This document shows, piece by piece, positions 22,453 through 33,684 of a stretch of DNA of 64,000 nucleotides. The DNA lies in the NCBI GenBank assembly GCA_963575645.1, contig OY754469.1:48628753-48692752 (forward strand), in the 5' to 3' direction. The notes under the pieces are model-generated. The model saw only the letters and a list, made by a program, of their open reading frames with translations, had not been told where the DNA came from and ran no database searches. The position numbers and the translations under genes were made by a program. This DNA comes from Xanthostigma xanthostigma (Eukaryota; Arthropoda; Insecta; Raphidioptera; Raphidiidae). Each line of letters opens with the position of its first letter. The first letter of the stretch is position 1.

Positions 22453-22920
22453 GATGTGTTTACGCACATAAAATGTCTACATTTAGACATATTTTGTGTA
22501 ACGGACTTTTAAAATCTTAAATGTTTCCGTCATCCTGGCCCGTAGTACATCATGTTTGAATGATTAAAATATTAGAAAACTTTTAGATGTTCAAAGAAGA
22601 AAACTAATATTTTAACCGGATTTATGACTTTTCGAGAGTATTGAAAAAGTTTGTTATTTAACTTTTTTTCTTCCTTCAAGGTACATCTGTAAGACACAGA
22701 ATATATCCGAAGTTTTCCTCAACACAGTTACCATAGAATGTTCAGAATTTAAAAAAAAAACCTATATAGATAAATGATGATCTGAAGATGGTGATTTCAT
22801 ATTCACGCGAGCCTTGCCGAGCATTGTTTTCAGCTTAAAGCCAAGGATGGGATATTACAACGTGCAACTAAGTGAATAAGAAATCTACTGACGACCTAAG
22901 GATGTGATAAAAAGCCTACA

Positions 22921-23162
22921 AAAAAAATTGGTTGTCTGTAAACTCGGTTTACGGACGATAGTTTTACGTGATAACGTATTCCGTTCGAATATCATATTTA
23001 ATAATACATAACCTAAATTTTAGTAGCTGTCAAACTCGGGCTTATACTGCGCTCTCGCTTGCACGCACAGGGTCAGGCGGAACGTGACACATTTCGGAAC
23101 GTTACACTTTTTCGTGCATGCAGCCGGTGTTTCATCAATTTATAAGACGTTATCACGTCAAA
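22921..23162 (-). mobile_element. Family A element, copy 3
   Basis: It reads TTGGTTGTCTGTAAACTCGG to ACGTTATCACGTCA, with the GCACGCACAGGGTCAGGCGG core and a small internal insertion (GTGACACATTTCGGAAC). Both edges abut A-runs. Confidence 0.75.
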
Positions 23163-23204
23163 AAAAATTCTCATACATATCTGTTTTATTTTAGATCAAG
23201 GGTT

Positions 23205-23477
23205 TCAGACTGATTTTTCAGTTAGGGTGTGCCAGACTAAATTAAAAACTAAAACACATTCTAAATTAAAACTTTGATTTATTTAGTTTAAATCAATTTT
23301 CAGATAATGGTATTAAAAAGGGTAAACTATCTGGAGCTTGAGGATCCAGCAATTTTAAAAATACATAGTGGAATCGAATGTCGTCTAAAATACTTACTGG
23401 ACAGATTCTGGTCGCGGGCCGCATTGAAATGGCTTGAGGGCCGGAGGACCGAATAATTGACATCACTGCTTTATGAA
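23205..23477. mobile_element. hAT-like MITE
   Basis: It starts CAAGGGTTTCAGACTG and ends GAATAATTGACATCACTGC. The right side (CGCGGGCCGCATTG, GGGCCGGAGGACCG) is typical of hAT termini. A TSD was not found, so the boundaries are approximate. Confidence 0.4.
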
Positions 23478-23821
23478 ATGAATAGGAATAAATGAATTAA
23501 GCCCATATCTAAATCCGTCTTTAGTTTTAAACTTTTTTTTTATAAAAATGTCGGTTGTTTATTATTTGAAACTAAAGATTGGCCTATTAAAAATGTTTGA
23601 TATACCAAACATTTCTTTTTTCAAAAACAAAACTTATAAACCGGATTTACAAAATTGTAACAAAATTTATTTCTGCAATTTCGTTTTCAAATATTTTATA
23701 TTACGTAGACAGAAAAACGTGTTTGTTAGATTTTTTTTCTATCTGTCTGTTTTTCCAGCATCATTCAAAAACGACTGATAACATTTAGTAGCATATTATC
23801 ATAGAGATATTAGACTAGAGT

Positions 23822-24172
23822 ACACGAGTGAACCGTGAAAGTGTCTGCAATTCAGAGAGAGAAAAGTTCCTTATCTCTATGGTAACTAATGATACAAAAC
23901 AATGCTGATTTGAGTAAACAAATATCTGGTTATCTGGATTTTCTGCAGCGTTCTCTCTCTCAACTGAGGACACTTTCACTTATGGCAAGCTAAAGCACGC
24001 GAGTGAGCCGTGAAAGTGTCTGCAATTCAGAGAGAGAAAAGTTTCTTATCTCTATGGTAACTAATGATACAAAACAATGCTGATTTGAGCACACAAATAT
24101 CTGATTTTCTGCAGCGTTCTCTCTGTCAACTGAGGACACTTTTACTTATGGCAAGCATACGAACTAGCGAAC
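23822..24172. mobile_element. Tandem pair of a short MITE
   Basis: Two units, 23835-23979 and 24010-24145, each begin GTGAAAGTGTCTGCAATTCA and end with the mirror TCAACTGAGGACACTTT-AC. TIRs are about 29 bp and imperfect. Flanks are also duplicated (CGAGTGAACC before the first, CGAGTGAGCC before the second), so the array arose by tandem duplication of about 175 bp. No coding content. Confidence 0.75.
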
Positions 24173-24179
24173 TCTAGTT

Positions 24180-24820
24180 ACTTATATCTCTATGGTTTTT
24201 TCCTTACTACACAATTTTTATCCCAGCCCTAGAACGAGAGCATTGTTTTCGAGTTAGAGTCTGACGGCGAACGAACTTTGATTATAACAAAGTGATAATA
24301 ATCTCACACCTACTTTTTCTTTCCTAGTTCCCGTTTACTCGCGACTGGCTTTATCCAGTGTTAACACCAGAAAATACTGAAAGGTGGCGACCCACGTTAA
24401 GGAAGGCACCACCCACTTTTATTTTGAACTTAATACAAATTCATGGAAAAAATAAGGAACTCAAGTTTTCTTTTATCATTTTATTTATGATAAAACGCTA
24501 CGCTACTTTCGCTGTGTATTTGATATTTATGAATTCATTACATAGTTTGAGATGAAATATACGTTTATTTAAAATGGATGTTTGCAATGTAAAAAAAAAA
24601 ACAGAGATGGCACTCATGACTAAATTATACGACAAATAAAAACATTGCGTAATAAAATTTTGTCAATATTGTAATTTGAAGTTTTTAAGGTGGATGCAAA
24701 TTAGTACGAAATTTTATTCGCACGAACCCATACGAATTCGTACGAAGTGGTCGAAAATAAACATTTGTTTGTGGTTATAGTGCTTTTATTACAAATTTGT
24801 ACGGCTTTCTGATGCGACCA
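24180..24820. other. Unassigned stretch
   Basis: It includes a 65-codon plus frame (24358-24555) without recognisable motifs. At 24700-24760 there are repeated TACGAATTCGTACGAA-type words, which could be subterminal repeats of a DNA transposon. Confidence 0.35.
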
Positions 24821-24822
24821 AA

Positions 24823-25107
24823 TTATTTTATTTTTTTGTTAGGAATTAAATAGATTAAAAAATGTATCTTTTCTCTGTTTATTTTAATCAGTTCGCACAG
24901 AACGAATTGAAAGAAACAAAGAAAAGTTACATGTTTTAAATAGCTTTTTTTAATTTCTTTAAAAGATCGTCCAAGCTCTCTATTCTTCTTTCTCGATATG
25001 TAATAATCATCGACCCAAAAACGTTTTTCGATTTCATCAAATTCAAGTTTTTTTTTTTTTAGAAAAGTCGATGGTAAAACCATTTTGTAGCTTGGGTCAT
25101 TATTCAT
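24823..25107 (-). pseudogene. PIF/Harbinger-like transposase fragment (tentative)
   Basis: The minus-strand frame contains EIEKRFWVDDYYISRKK followed by NRELGRSFKEIKKSYL. A basic residue, aromatic pair and WV followed by a R-rich turn and a leucine/phenylalanine-E-L stretch is how the N-terminal part of HARBI1-like proteins reads. No catalytic residues are present, and the C-terminal half is hydrophobic noise. Could be chance; the identification rests on one motif. Confidence 0.35.
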
Positions 25108-25779
25108 TATTTATTGGTGACGGTTTCATAATATATTATTAATCACATTATTAATTAATCAAGTTAATATATTATTAACCACTCAGTTAAAGAAATATAC
25201 TATTTAGTTTCTACAAACAATATTTTGGCATGTAAAGACAATAGTACAAAAAAGTATGTTTGTTCTCTACAATAAATCCGATCCCTTGGTCACTTAGACA
25301 CACTGATTTTCTTTAAAATATCGATTTATTCTGTGTGTTAAGATTTTTGCAATTATATCTAGTTCACTTACAATATTTATAGCGTTCTATAGTAAATAGT
25401 AACGATCTATCACAGGCATAAAACACGAAGCCATAACCTGGCTATAATGTGATGCACATTCTAATGTATACGATGAGTTCAGTAAATGTACAAAATCAAA
25501 TTGTATTTTAAAATTTAATCACTTCCGTTCGTTGTTTTCCTCTTTTAACACATATGAAAAAATATTATCTCTTCAAGAGAAACATAAAAAAATTAATTAA
25601 TCCTATCTATAAAATTGATTGATAGGTATAACTTGATTATTATTTGACAATATGTCAATTAAAAACTTAAATTACAAATCAAATAATTCTAATATATAAT
25701 GTAAGTACATTTTAATATTTTTTAAATACTTTTTAGTTATTTTTATATGCACTTTTGTAAAATACCTGTAATTTCACAG
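25108..25779. other. Unassigned AT-rich stretch
   Basis: Nothing recognised beyond A/T runs. It leads into the hammerhead-like motif at 25780. Confidence 0.35.
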
Positions 25780-25832
25780 ATGTAAGCCCTGAGGAAGGAA
25801 ATATATTTTCCGAAACGTCGGCAGCATATACC
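25780..25832 (+). ncRNA. Hammerhead-like ribozyme motif 1
   Basis: CTGAGGA (25789-25795) is followed after one base by a hairpin GGAAA-TATAT-TTTCC (25797-25811) and then GAAACGTC (25812-25819). Flanks GTAAGCC and GGCAGCATATAC can pair as a helix I with an internal loop. The hammerhead core is CUGANGA, helix II, GAAA, helix III, then cleavage after GUC. In the minimal forms known from Penelope-like elements helix III is only the palindrome ACGU. One unpaired A between the box and helix II departs from the canonical core, so activity is uncertain. Confidence 0.5.
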
Positions 25833-25834
25833 AT

Positions 25835-27495
25835 AAGAAATAATTTTTATAGCCTTCTCCGAAATAATTCATCCTTTCATTATTAAACATAGGCTAAACT
25901 AATACACCTTACACATTAATATAAAATTGTGACAAGACGCCACTGGAGGCGGCGGCAGTTCATTGTTGTCAGAGCCACGCAGATAACAATACTTGCATTG
26001 TGACCGGAACCACGTACACAACAATGCGCATAGAAGCATACCGAAGCTGCATTTGAATTTTGTATAGGTATACAAGAATCAAATGCAAATATGCAAATCA
26101 CTAAAAATACCTATCCGTTACTAACATCCGTAGTTAGGATTAAATAAATAATTTTTTAGAGCCTAATCAACTTATATTATCAAATTTCATTAGAAAACTC
26201 GATGGATGAAGATCGAGCCAAATCGGGATCTTCTACTATGAATACAAAATACAACCGAAATATTTTTTGAACTCACGGTACTTGTTATATATGAGTTTTG
26301 CTGAGGTGCAGAGTTGATATGTATTTGTATTTATGTATGTCCGGGAATGAAGTGATTTTATCTGACGGGAAATTGAATGGTTGAGGTACGAGATATTAGC
26401 GTGCCTACGTATTTTTCATTTCAATATGGATGACTGCTTATTCGCGCTTTTCTATTATTAAAATAGTGTTTGCCGTGTCCGTGTTATTCACAGTAGGAAA
26501 TTAATATCTACGTCTGTAACCCATTCTGTGTTTAATGAAATTGTGATGGTCTGATGGATGTGATAAGTTTGCGTGTCTTACAGTTACTGTATTTGCAAAG
26601 CAAGTACAATCAACATATCGTCGTTGGTTCTGTAATACCTCTTATGTGCAAAAATTAAAATTTGCAGGAAAGGCCAAAAAGTGTTTTTTTCAGCAATGGA
26701 TGGTAAGAACTAACAATTTCAGAGGTATATTACTAATTCATACTTATACGTGTTTAATTAAGACGAAGAATTTTCTTAAAAAATATTTAACGTTATTTTC
26801 AGATTTATTGGCACATGGGAGGAATTATTTGATACAACTTTTCACATAAGAGTTACTTCCGTTTGTTGGTTACTGTAAAATTAATTTGGAGGTATTACTA
26901 GTGTATAGAGCTCCGTTTCCTGAATCTTTTCATTTAAAACACGTAAAATCTGCCTACGTTTTGCAATTATTTCATTTTACGAGTGCTAAATGGGTCATTT
27001 TACTACCATTGTACAAGCATAAAAAAAACAGATATTAATAGCTAATTGTACTAATTTGATCAACACACTATCGTTTCATTAGTGAAGAATTTTATAAACT
27101 TAGTTCATTGACAAGATAATTTTAAACTGAACGGTTTTGGCTTTAATAATTTTTCAACGATAATAAAACAGCGTTGATCGTATCTCTAATGTCATGGATA
27201 TAAGAAGCCCATTAGTAACTTTTATTACAACCTACACGTTGATGTGTTCATAGAGTACATTCAATATTACCATCGCGTAATCAAATGTTAAAAAAAAAAT
27301 TGTTTGATATAATATAAAACGATTTTTCGTTCTAATAATACTAATGTCTAATGTCTATAATTTATTTTATTACCTTTTTTATCTGTGTTTGTATGTACCA
27401 GCATGACTCGTAAATGATTGGACATAGTTCAATGAATGATGGCCAGAAATATTTTTTTCAAGTCAAACAATAAACACCAAGACGAAGTGACTGAA
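25835..27495. other. Unassigned stretch
   Basis: No shared repeat or protein motif. The 67-codon plus frame near 26646-26849 and the 61-codon minus frame near 25916-26101 are unsupported. Confidence 0.35.
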
Positions 27496-27499
27496 TTAA

Positions 27500-28370
27500 G
27501 GACGTAGTCCTATGTTCAGGCTCGTTTTCAACCGTTATTTCAGATTTTTTTTTTAATAACAAAATAATGTACAATCATTTCAATTTTATTACATGTTTTT
27601 ACTGACATCATTAACTAACAAAAAAAAATTTTTTTGCTTAATTTTACGCCATTTTATAATTGTTTTTTTAACCTAAAGTAGACAACTTTAAATGGACGTA
27701 GGTGGGTAGCGCGGGTGATAACGTCACTTGGAGTCATCTGAATTATAAAAGTTAAATTGGTTATTGTTTCGTAGGCTTGTGGCTCTATCCCGTACTAGAA
27801 ATAAATATTTTTATCGATAAATAAAAAAATAACGGGTTAAAAAAAACAATTAGAAAATCGTGATTTTGTCTTTGAAAATCGGTTAAAAAAAATAGAAATA
27901 ATTTTTATAATTAAGTAATTTATTCTAGTACCGGACGGAGCTATTGTTGTGTAGAATACCCTGTGCAAAACTGAAAGCAATCGGTTGTATACAATTGTTT
28001 CAACCAGCCGCGCGGCTTAGAAAAACGTAGTTTTGAGAAAAACGCGTTTAAAGTTTTAATTTCAGATTTCTTACAAAAAAAATAAAAATTAATATTTACA
28101 CTAATCAGCTATGCCTGGTGTATAGTAAACCTTCCGTTTCTTCAAAGGCATCGTTTTCTGCTAATTTTTTTGCGTGATAAAAATTGAGAGGTAAGAACAA
28201 GTAAGAGTCTTACTGTAAGACCGTTGCTGCTCTCGACTATATGCTATAGCTTTGAAAATATTTAATATTTCGGTCTAAAATTTTTACAGTATTTTCTCAA
28301 TATACTTATTGTACTTACTAAAAATGTAAAAAAAAACGATTTTCCGAAACCCGAACACCAGACTACGTCC
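27500..28370. mobile_element. TTAA-flanked MITE, 871 bp
   Basis: TTAA flanks both ends (27496-27499, 28371-28374). TIRs start GGACGTAGTCCTATGTTCAG on the left and, read from the right, GGACGTAGTCTGGTGTTCGG; 16 of 20 positions agree. TTAA duplication is the hallmark of piggyBac-type mobilisation. The interior is AT-rich with no transposase-like frame, so it is non-autonomous. Confidence 0.8.
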
Positions 28371-28374
28371 TTAA

Positions 28375-29195
28375 AAAAAATTTAAAAACCGATATTATTA
28401 GGTTGATTTTTAAGGATCTAATTCGTTATGAAACCTAAAAAAGTGGAAGATAACCATCATTACGTTTAAAATGTGTAGCCAAAGCTGAAAGAAGAATTAA
28501 AATATATCAATTTTCAAGTATAGTTCTAATAAAATTTTATTCGACGAAAACTACGCAAATTTCCAAGACTTCTAACAACGAAAGAAAACAGAATAATAAA
28601 GTAAGAAAAGTAGAATTTGTTCGTTCCTTAATTTAACGTTTGAATGTAAACACTATGAGTATTTTTGAATTTGAAATACGTGTGTCACAAAAATATGTCG
28701 ATTTTCGAAAAATTTTGATCCAACTGTAGTGTTGGTAAAACTGCCCAACGGAAACGAGTTTTGGTTGCATATAACTTTGAATAAATTGCAAAGTCTTTAT
28801 ATTTACAAGAGTGCACTGTAAAAATATCTTAAAGTTCATCACATCGTAAAAAATAATGGATGAGCTGAATACTTCATTTTTTATGTGCGCGACTTAAGTA
28901 GTTTATGAACTTCTGAAGTTGCATTAACTTTAAAACTTTATTACATTATGGAAATTGTAGTACATATTAACGTTAGTCACTTACGTTCATTCAATAACAA
29001 TGGTTGGCATGAAAGTCCGGTTGCTTTTCACGAAATTAAAATATGGAAACAGTTATCATAAATCGGTACTATTGTGATTTAAATACAATAAAGATGATTG
29101 TTAAAAAAAAAGGTTTCACCGAACGTAAATATTCGGTTCGTTGTTGTTCTTCAGGTGGCTATTCCTCCGAATAAATAGCGATAATTCAATTCACC
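28375..29195. other. Unassigned AT-rich stretch
   Basis: No repeats shared in the window. The 69-codon minus frame (28633-28842) has no motif. Confidence 0.35.
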
Positions 29196-29709
29196 AAACA
29201 TAATAGGTCATATGCATGAGACTCCAAATTGGTTTAAATTTTTATTTTGAAATATATTTTAGTTCCTGATCATATCGTAATGGTTATTTTATTAATCTTA
29301 TCACTGAAAAAAATACAAATAATAAAAAAGAAATGTAGAAAATACGCGCTATTTTCAAATTTTCAAAACGCAGCGTGACGTCAGAGTATATATCAATAAC
29401 AGTTTCCTTGGCGACTGTGTCGTCTCACAGTAAGATTACGTCAGTATTTAGAGAAAACAACAAACAAACTTCATTTAGAACATTGATAGTTTGACATCAA
29501 GGTTGACATGCATCATATATCATGACGTCACATAAGCCCGCCAACATGGCCGATTGTTTAAACTGTCTATTTTTGAATGTGAAATTTAATATTTTTTTTC
29601 TTATGATAATATTACATTTTTAAATGATTATCAATTTTTTCCATATTATGGTTGACTAAATAATCTATTAAAAATATAAAAAAATATATGCATATGGCCT
29701 ATTATGTTT
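29196..29709. mobile_element. ~510-bp MITE, copy 2, with 22-bp TIRs
   Basis: The core matches 20723-21180. It is bounded by AAACATAATAGGTCATATGC on the left and the mirror GCATATGGCCTATTATGTTT on the right, one mismatch apart. No clear TSD was seen. Copy 1 lacks these outer 20 bases, so the inverted sequence may belong to the target instead of the element. Confidence 0.75.
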
Positions 29710-29944
29710 ACTGCAGGTATAAATCTGTTCTGTCTTACTTCGAGGGTAGAAATATTTATTCGCCTTAACGTAGGTCGTAGAGTACTATATCTACAGTGTA
29801 CAGTGTGTACTCTTATAAATTTATTTATGTGTTATTTAGGTATTACTAAATTGGTTGTTATTAATTTTTCATAATTTAGTGTTAATTAACTTCTGCGTTT
29901 TATTATAAAACAAGTAGATTTTACTAATTATTTTTTTATATTTT

Positions 29945-30110
29945 TAGATATTTCTGAAGAAGATCTAAACCCAGATCGAAACGTCATATATTGTTTTATT
30001 GATTTATAATATTTTATTTTTGTCAATATATTATTGTCTAAAAAAAAATTAGTCGACAATTTAAATTATTTGAAGAGTTCTATTCAGACGTTAATCAAAG
30101 ATTTGTTATT
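29945..30110 (+). ncRNA. Hammerhead-like motif 2 and Penelope-type terminal box
   Basis: CTGAAGA (29954-29960), one base, the hairpin GATCT-AAACCC-AGATC and GAAACGTC (29978-29985). The flanking ATAT strings can form a weak helix I. Downstream, GTCGACAATTTAAATT and GACGTTAATCAAAGATTTG are the inverted form of the box at 1458 and 40050, tying motif and box to one element family. Confidence 0.5.
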
Positions 30111-30750
30111 TATTAACCTTTTGTGAAGTGTATAGTTGTAAAACATTAAAGTTTGTGGAAGTTAGGATAAAACATTATTATTTTGTGAAATTTTTTTTGA
30201 CGTTTACACTAACGCCACCGGTCGGATTTTTGGGTGAATGTCAAAATATTCAACAAAAAGTGCAAGGAGTATAGTGCAGTGTATATTTCTTCTTTAACTA
30301 ACTTTTCTACCTGATATTTTGCTTGGTGAATTGAAAGTAAATTTTATTCTAACGAATAAATTTGTTCCAAGATTAGTAACTTCTATATCTTTAATATGTA
30401 ACACCACGTCTTAAAAAGCCACACCGCCACTGGTGTACCTTGGTGGTCACGTGCAGAAACAGAGGCAAGATGGCAGCGGAGCGTATGAACTAGGAAGTAG
30501 TGTTCATGTTAAAAAACCTAAATTAATAAATGTGTTGAATTAAATAACATGTTACAAACTTAAGTTAGTAAATATGTTGAATGAAATAATATTCATGTTA
30601 CAAACTTACGTTAATAAATATTTAGATGAGTTTAGTTACAGTTAGTAATTATTATAATATATTGTTTATAGAGTAGCTACTGTTTGCTACAATTGTTAAG
30701 AAACACCCATTGTTACAATGCTATCAACATAGAAAAATTAGTTTATTTTT
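30111..30750. other. Unassigned stretch
   Basis: It contains GATGGCAGCGGAGCGTATGA near 30469 and three repeated TTACAAACTTA-GTTAATAAAT-type sentences at 30545-30620. No protein-like frame. Confidence 0.35.
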
Positions 30751-30940
30751 TCAAACAATGTCACCGTCGGGATACGAACCCCTAATCTTTCCACTCTCGC
30801 GGCGGACTGTGTTACATTACACCACAGTGACACAACTATAAAACTATCATTCTAATATTTATAGCAACTGATTTTTTCACATCATGCGAGAGCCAATTAT
30901 ATTAGTTAACGCTAGATATGAACCATTACAGTAGTGAGAG
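30680..30940 (-). mobile_element. tRNA-like SINE (family I), copy 1
   Basis: On the minus strand the segment 30832-30760 folds as a tRNA: acceptor GTCACTG with CGGTGAC, an anticodon-like stem TCCGC/GTGGA, and GGGTTCGTATCCC as B box. The base before the anticodon triplet is G in place of U, so it is not a working tRNA. Body words AAGAAACACCCATTGTTAC and CATCATGCGAGAGC are shared with 49917-50200. Confidence 0.65.
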
Positions 30941-31470
30941 CTATGAGTGAATGGAAAAAAAAAGTTAATAAATATGTTGAATAAAATAATAATAATTGTT
31001 ACAAATAGTGTTCGATGAATATGGGCATTAAAAATTTCGAATACATGGCGTGTACCCTTTTCGAGTACTATTCTTGTGTTCGTATTTAACCTTGAAAATT
31101 ATACGATAACGTAGAAGCGTGTCAGTTCAAGAATGGCAACAAACATAAAGGCGCGGCATATCTATGTAAACCTGGTTAGCGTCGCCGGAAGGGTGCATAG
31201 GAAGTCGCGTTGCTCCGTCGTCTCCGTCGCCCTTCGCTCCGCGACAGTGGTAAACGAGTCAAGGACTGAAAAAGTATTTCCAGTTCATCCCTCACAGTGA
31301 GACTTGGGTAACGAACCGGCAGAATGACAGCAACCAACCCTCCCATTCGGCGCCCGCCCCCACAACACCCCCCAACGCCAATACATTCTTTATACTAAAC
31401 GACCATTGAGCTCGCATATAAAGTTTGATGAAATATTATAACGCCCTTACTATAATAATAATAATTAAAA
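30941..31470. other. GC-rich, CpG-rich island, unassigned
   Basis: From about 31150 to 31380 GC content rises well above the surroundings, with many CG dinucleotides (GTCGCCGGAAGG, CCGTCGTCTCCGTCGCCC). No splice-bounded exon or protein motif was recognised. It could be a promoter or 5' region of a gene outside the window, or part of an unidentified element. Confidence 0.35.
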
Positions 31471-31475
31471 AAAAA

Positions 31476-31714
31476 AATTGGTTGTCTGTAAAGTCGGTTT
31501 ACGGACGATAGTTTTACGTGATAACGTATTCCGCTCGAATATCATATTTAATAATACATAACCTAAATTTTAGTAGCTGTCAAACTATATTTTTACCGAC
31601 TCTCTATCGCTTATAGTGCGCTCTCGCTTGCACGCACAGGGTCAGGCGGAACGTTACACTTTTTCGTGCGTGCAGCTGGTGTTTCATCAATTTATAAGAC
31701 GTTATCACGTCAAA
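31476..31714 (-). mobile_element. Family A element, copy 4
   Basis: Complete short form, from ATTGGTTGTCTGTAAAGTCG to ACGTTATCACGTCAA, bounded by A-runs. The 76-codon frame at 31616-31846 runs through it and is not a gene. Confidence 0.75.
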
Positions 31715-31729
31715 AAAAGACGGGAGTGC

Positions 31730-31984
31730 AGAAGTGAAAACTTGAATATTAACGTCTTACGAATTTTCGATCAAAATGGTTTGTATCATAGATTGCATTT
31801 TTATGTACGATATTTCAACGCTAGATGTCTAACGTTATATAAATAAAAGTTTTCGTCTAACGAATTTTCGATCAGGTCACGTGACCCTGACGCGAATCAG
31901 GTCACGTGTCCCTGACGCGAGTTTAACATTTTTTACCCATTACAAAAAAAGTGTACAACGCCGCTAAAGAAGTTTTCACTTCAA
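31730..31984 (-). repeat. Family L repeat, reverse copy
   Basis: It shares AACTTGAATATTAACGTCTT, ATCAGGTCACGTGACCCTGA and TTTTTACCCATTACAAAAAA with 4546-5060. Only about one and a half of the 86-bp units remain. Confidence 0.6.
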
Positions 31985-32315
31985 TAATGGGTTTAACGTC
32001 CGTTTCTCGACTTTATACATAACAGACGGCATTACTATTTTCCATCTATCACATTTCCCGTTATTTTCTACATTTTTTAAAATTCCATTTATTTAATAGC
32101 AATGAACGAATGAAGGAATTTTAGAACATTAGGATCAGATAGGCAAATTTTGAGCATAGGAGTTTGACAGGTAATCGGCCATGGCCTTGAATAAGGAAAC
32201 ATCTCGATATTTATTTGGAATTATTGAGGGAAACCATGGAAAACCTCAACAAGATGACCGGTATAGGAGTTACCGTTTCACGGCGAGAGGCAGTAGGAAA
32301 AAGTCCCAGCCACAT
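31985..32315 (-). mobile_element. SINE-1, copy 2 (head missing)
   Basis: On the minus strand the body and tail are present, from CGGCGAGAGGCAGTAGG to GTTTAACGTCCGTTTCTCG. The tRNA-like head is absent: similarity stops at about 32312. Confidence 0.65.
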
Positions 32316-32420
32316 CGCAAGTTTCGGTTCAAATTTCACTGTATTATAAAAAATGAAACCTTTGTAATAGGAGACTTTAAATACATTTTTTAAAATGTCT
32401 ACAGTAACTAAATTAATATA

Positions 32421-32993
32421 CAGTATGTAAACGCGTAAGGTGCACATAGGGACATTAGCATTGGGAAAAAATACTTGGATCAGAGTCAGCCATGACTGCA
32501 TTAATTGTTACTTCTATTGAATTATCGTGGTAATCTTGAGGATTTCTATTTTATTTTGATTTATTTTTATTTTACTTGGCTTTTTTAATAATAAAAAGCT
32601 CTTATAAATCATTATTTTAATTTTTTTGTACAAAAATAAAACAAAAAAACAACTCCATCTGTTTGGAAACATTTCATTCAAAAATTGTCTGACTGGTATG
32701 ACGTATGCGCGTTGGTAAATCAGTGACCCAATGTCTTTAGGTTCAACACGAATAAGCGGAGATATTTGATCTCGCACCATATTTAAGTATTTTTGGGAAT
32801 TTAATGTCCCATTAATAAAAAAAGTCCGATTATGTTGTAATCATTTGAATATTTTCTTCGGAAGTATACACATTCATTTTGCAAAAGAATATTATCTGTC
32901 AAATTGAAAAACAAGATTTCAAGGCTCACTCTGATCCAATCATTTTTTCCAATGTTAATTTCCCTATGTGCACCTTACGTGTTTTACATACTG
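32421..32993. mobile_element. Mariner-like element with ~72-bp TIRs
   Basis: TA lies on both sides (32419-32420, 32994-32995). The left end begins CAGTATGTAAACGCGTAAGG and the right end, read inward, CAGTATGTAAAACACGTAAG. Similarity extends about 72 bp, to the GGATCAGAGT box. The interior holds a piece of transposase on the minus strand. At 573 bp it is an internally deleted copy of a roughly 1.3-kb autonomous type. Confidence 0.8.
32640..32850 (-). pseudogene. DDE transposase fragment of the mariner-like element
   Basis: Reading on the minus strand from about 32850: FFINGTLNSQKYLNMVRDQI, then SPLIRVEPKDIGSLIYQ and PVRQFLNEMFPNRW. G-T-x-N-x-x-x-Y-L, I-x-P-L, VR-x-x-LN-x-x-FPNRW is the spacing seen in IS630/mariner-type DDE_3 transposases between the first and third catalytic blocks. 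The middle block that normally holds the second acidic residue (Q-D-x-A-P-x-H) is reduced to an unrelated short string after IYQ. The frame then runs into noise. Confidence 0.7.
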
Positions 32994-32995
32994 TA

Positions 32996-33511
32996 TAAGA
33001 CAAACTATGTTAATTGTTTGAATAAATATTCTCTTCTCATTATTAGTTTGAACTAATCAGAAACTACCAGAAAATTAATTAAAATAAATTGATAATAAGT
33101 TTTGATAATTTAATAGAAATATGTGCATCTTAATGGTCGTGTGTTATTTGTGTCTTTTTGAGAACTTGGCGACATTCTATTTGACTTCCTACACAAATCA
33201 CAAACTCGAGAACTATATAATCAACACACGAGCAGTGCCGTTAGACGGGAGGTGGAGAATATACAGTGAACGTCGTTGAAACTTTTCAAAATTAAATGCA
33301 TTTCTATCTACGTTTCTAAGTTAACTAACTAATGCAGCTTTCGTGAATACAGCTCAGCTACGTACGTCCTGCACACACACACACACCAACACACCCCAAC
33401 ATACACCAACACAAACACATACACACTACATCCGTGCACTAGAAAGTCAGTGGCAAGCCAACGGTCCTCTACACACTGCTGTCCGGGACAAATGCATTGC
33501 GAAAACGTCTT
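32996..33511. other. Unassigned stretch with CA-rich microsatellite
   Basis: A degenerate (CA)n tract with CACCAACACA interruptions lies at about 33370-33425. The rest is unassigned. Confidence 0.45.
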
Positions 33512-33512
33512 G

Positions 33513-33680
33513 TTGACGTGATAACGTCTTATAAATTGATGAAACACCAGCTGCACGCACGAAAAAGTGTAACGTTCCGCCTGACCCTGTGCGTGCAAGC
33601 GATAGCGCAGTATGCTTTGGCTCAAGTTTGACAGCTACTAAAATTTAGGTTATGTATTACAGACAACCAATTTTTTTTTT
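33513..33680 (+). mobile_element. Family A element, copy 5, internally deleted
   Basis: It has the left end TTGACGTGATAACGTC and the core, but the segment from GGAATACG to GACTTTAC is missing, so GTATTAC joins AGACAACCAATTTTT directly. Confidence 0.7.
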
Positions 33681-33684
33681 ACTA

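Noticed and set aside
30760..30832. Functional tRNA with CGA anticodon
   Set aside because: Good stems, but the conserved U before the anticodon is G and there are several dispersed copies with the same change, so it is a SINE head.
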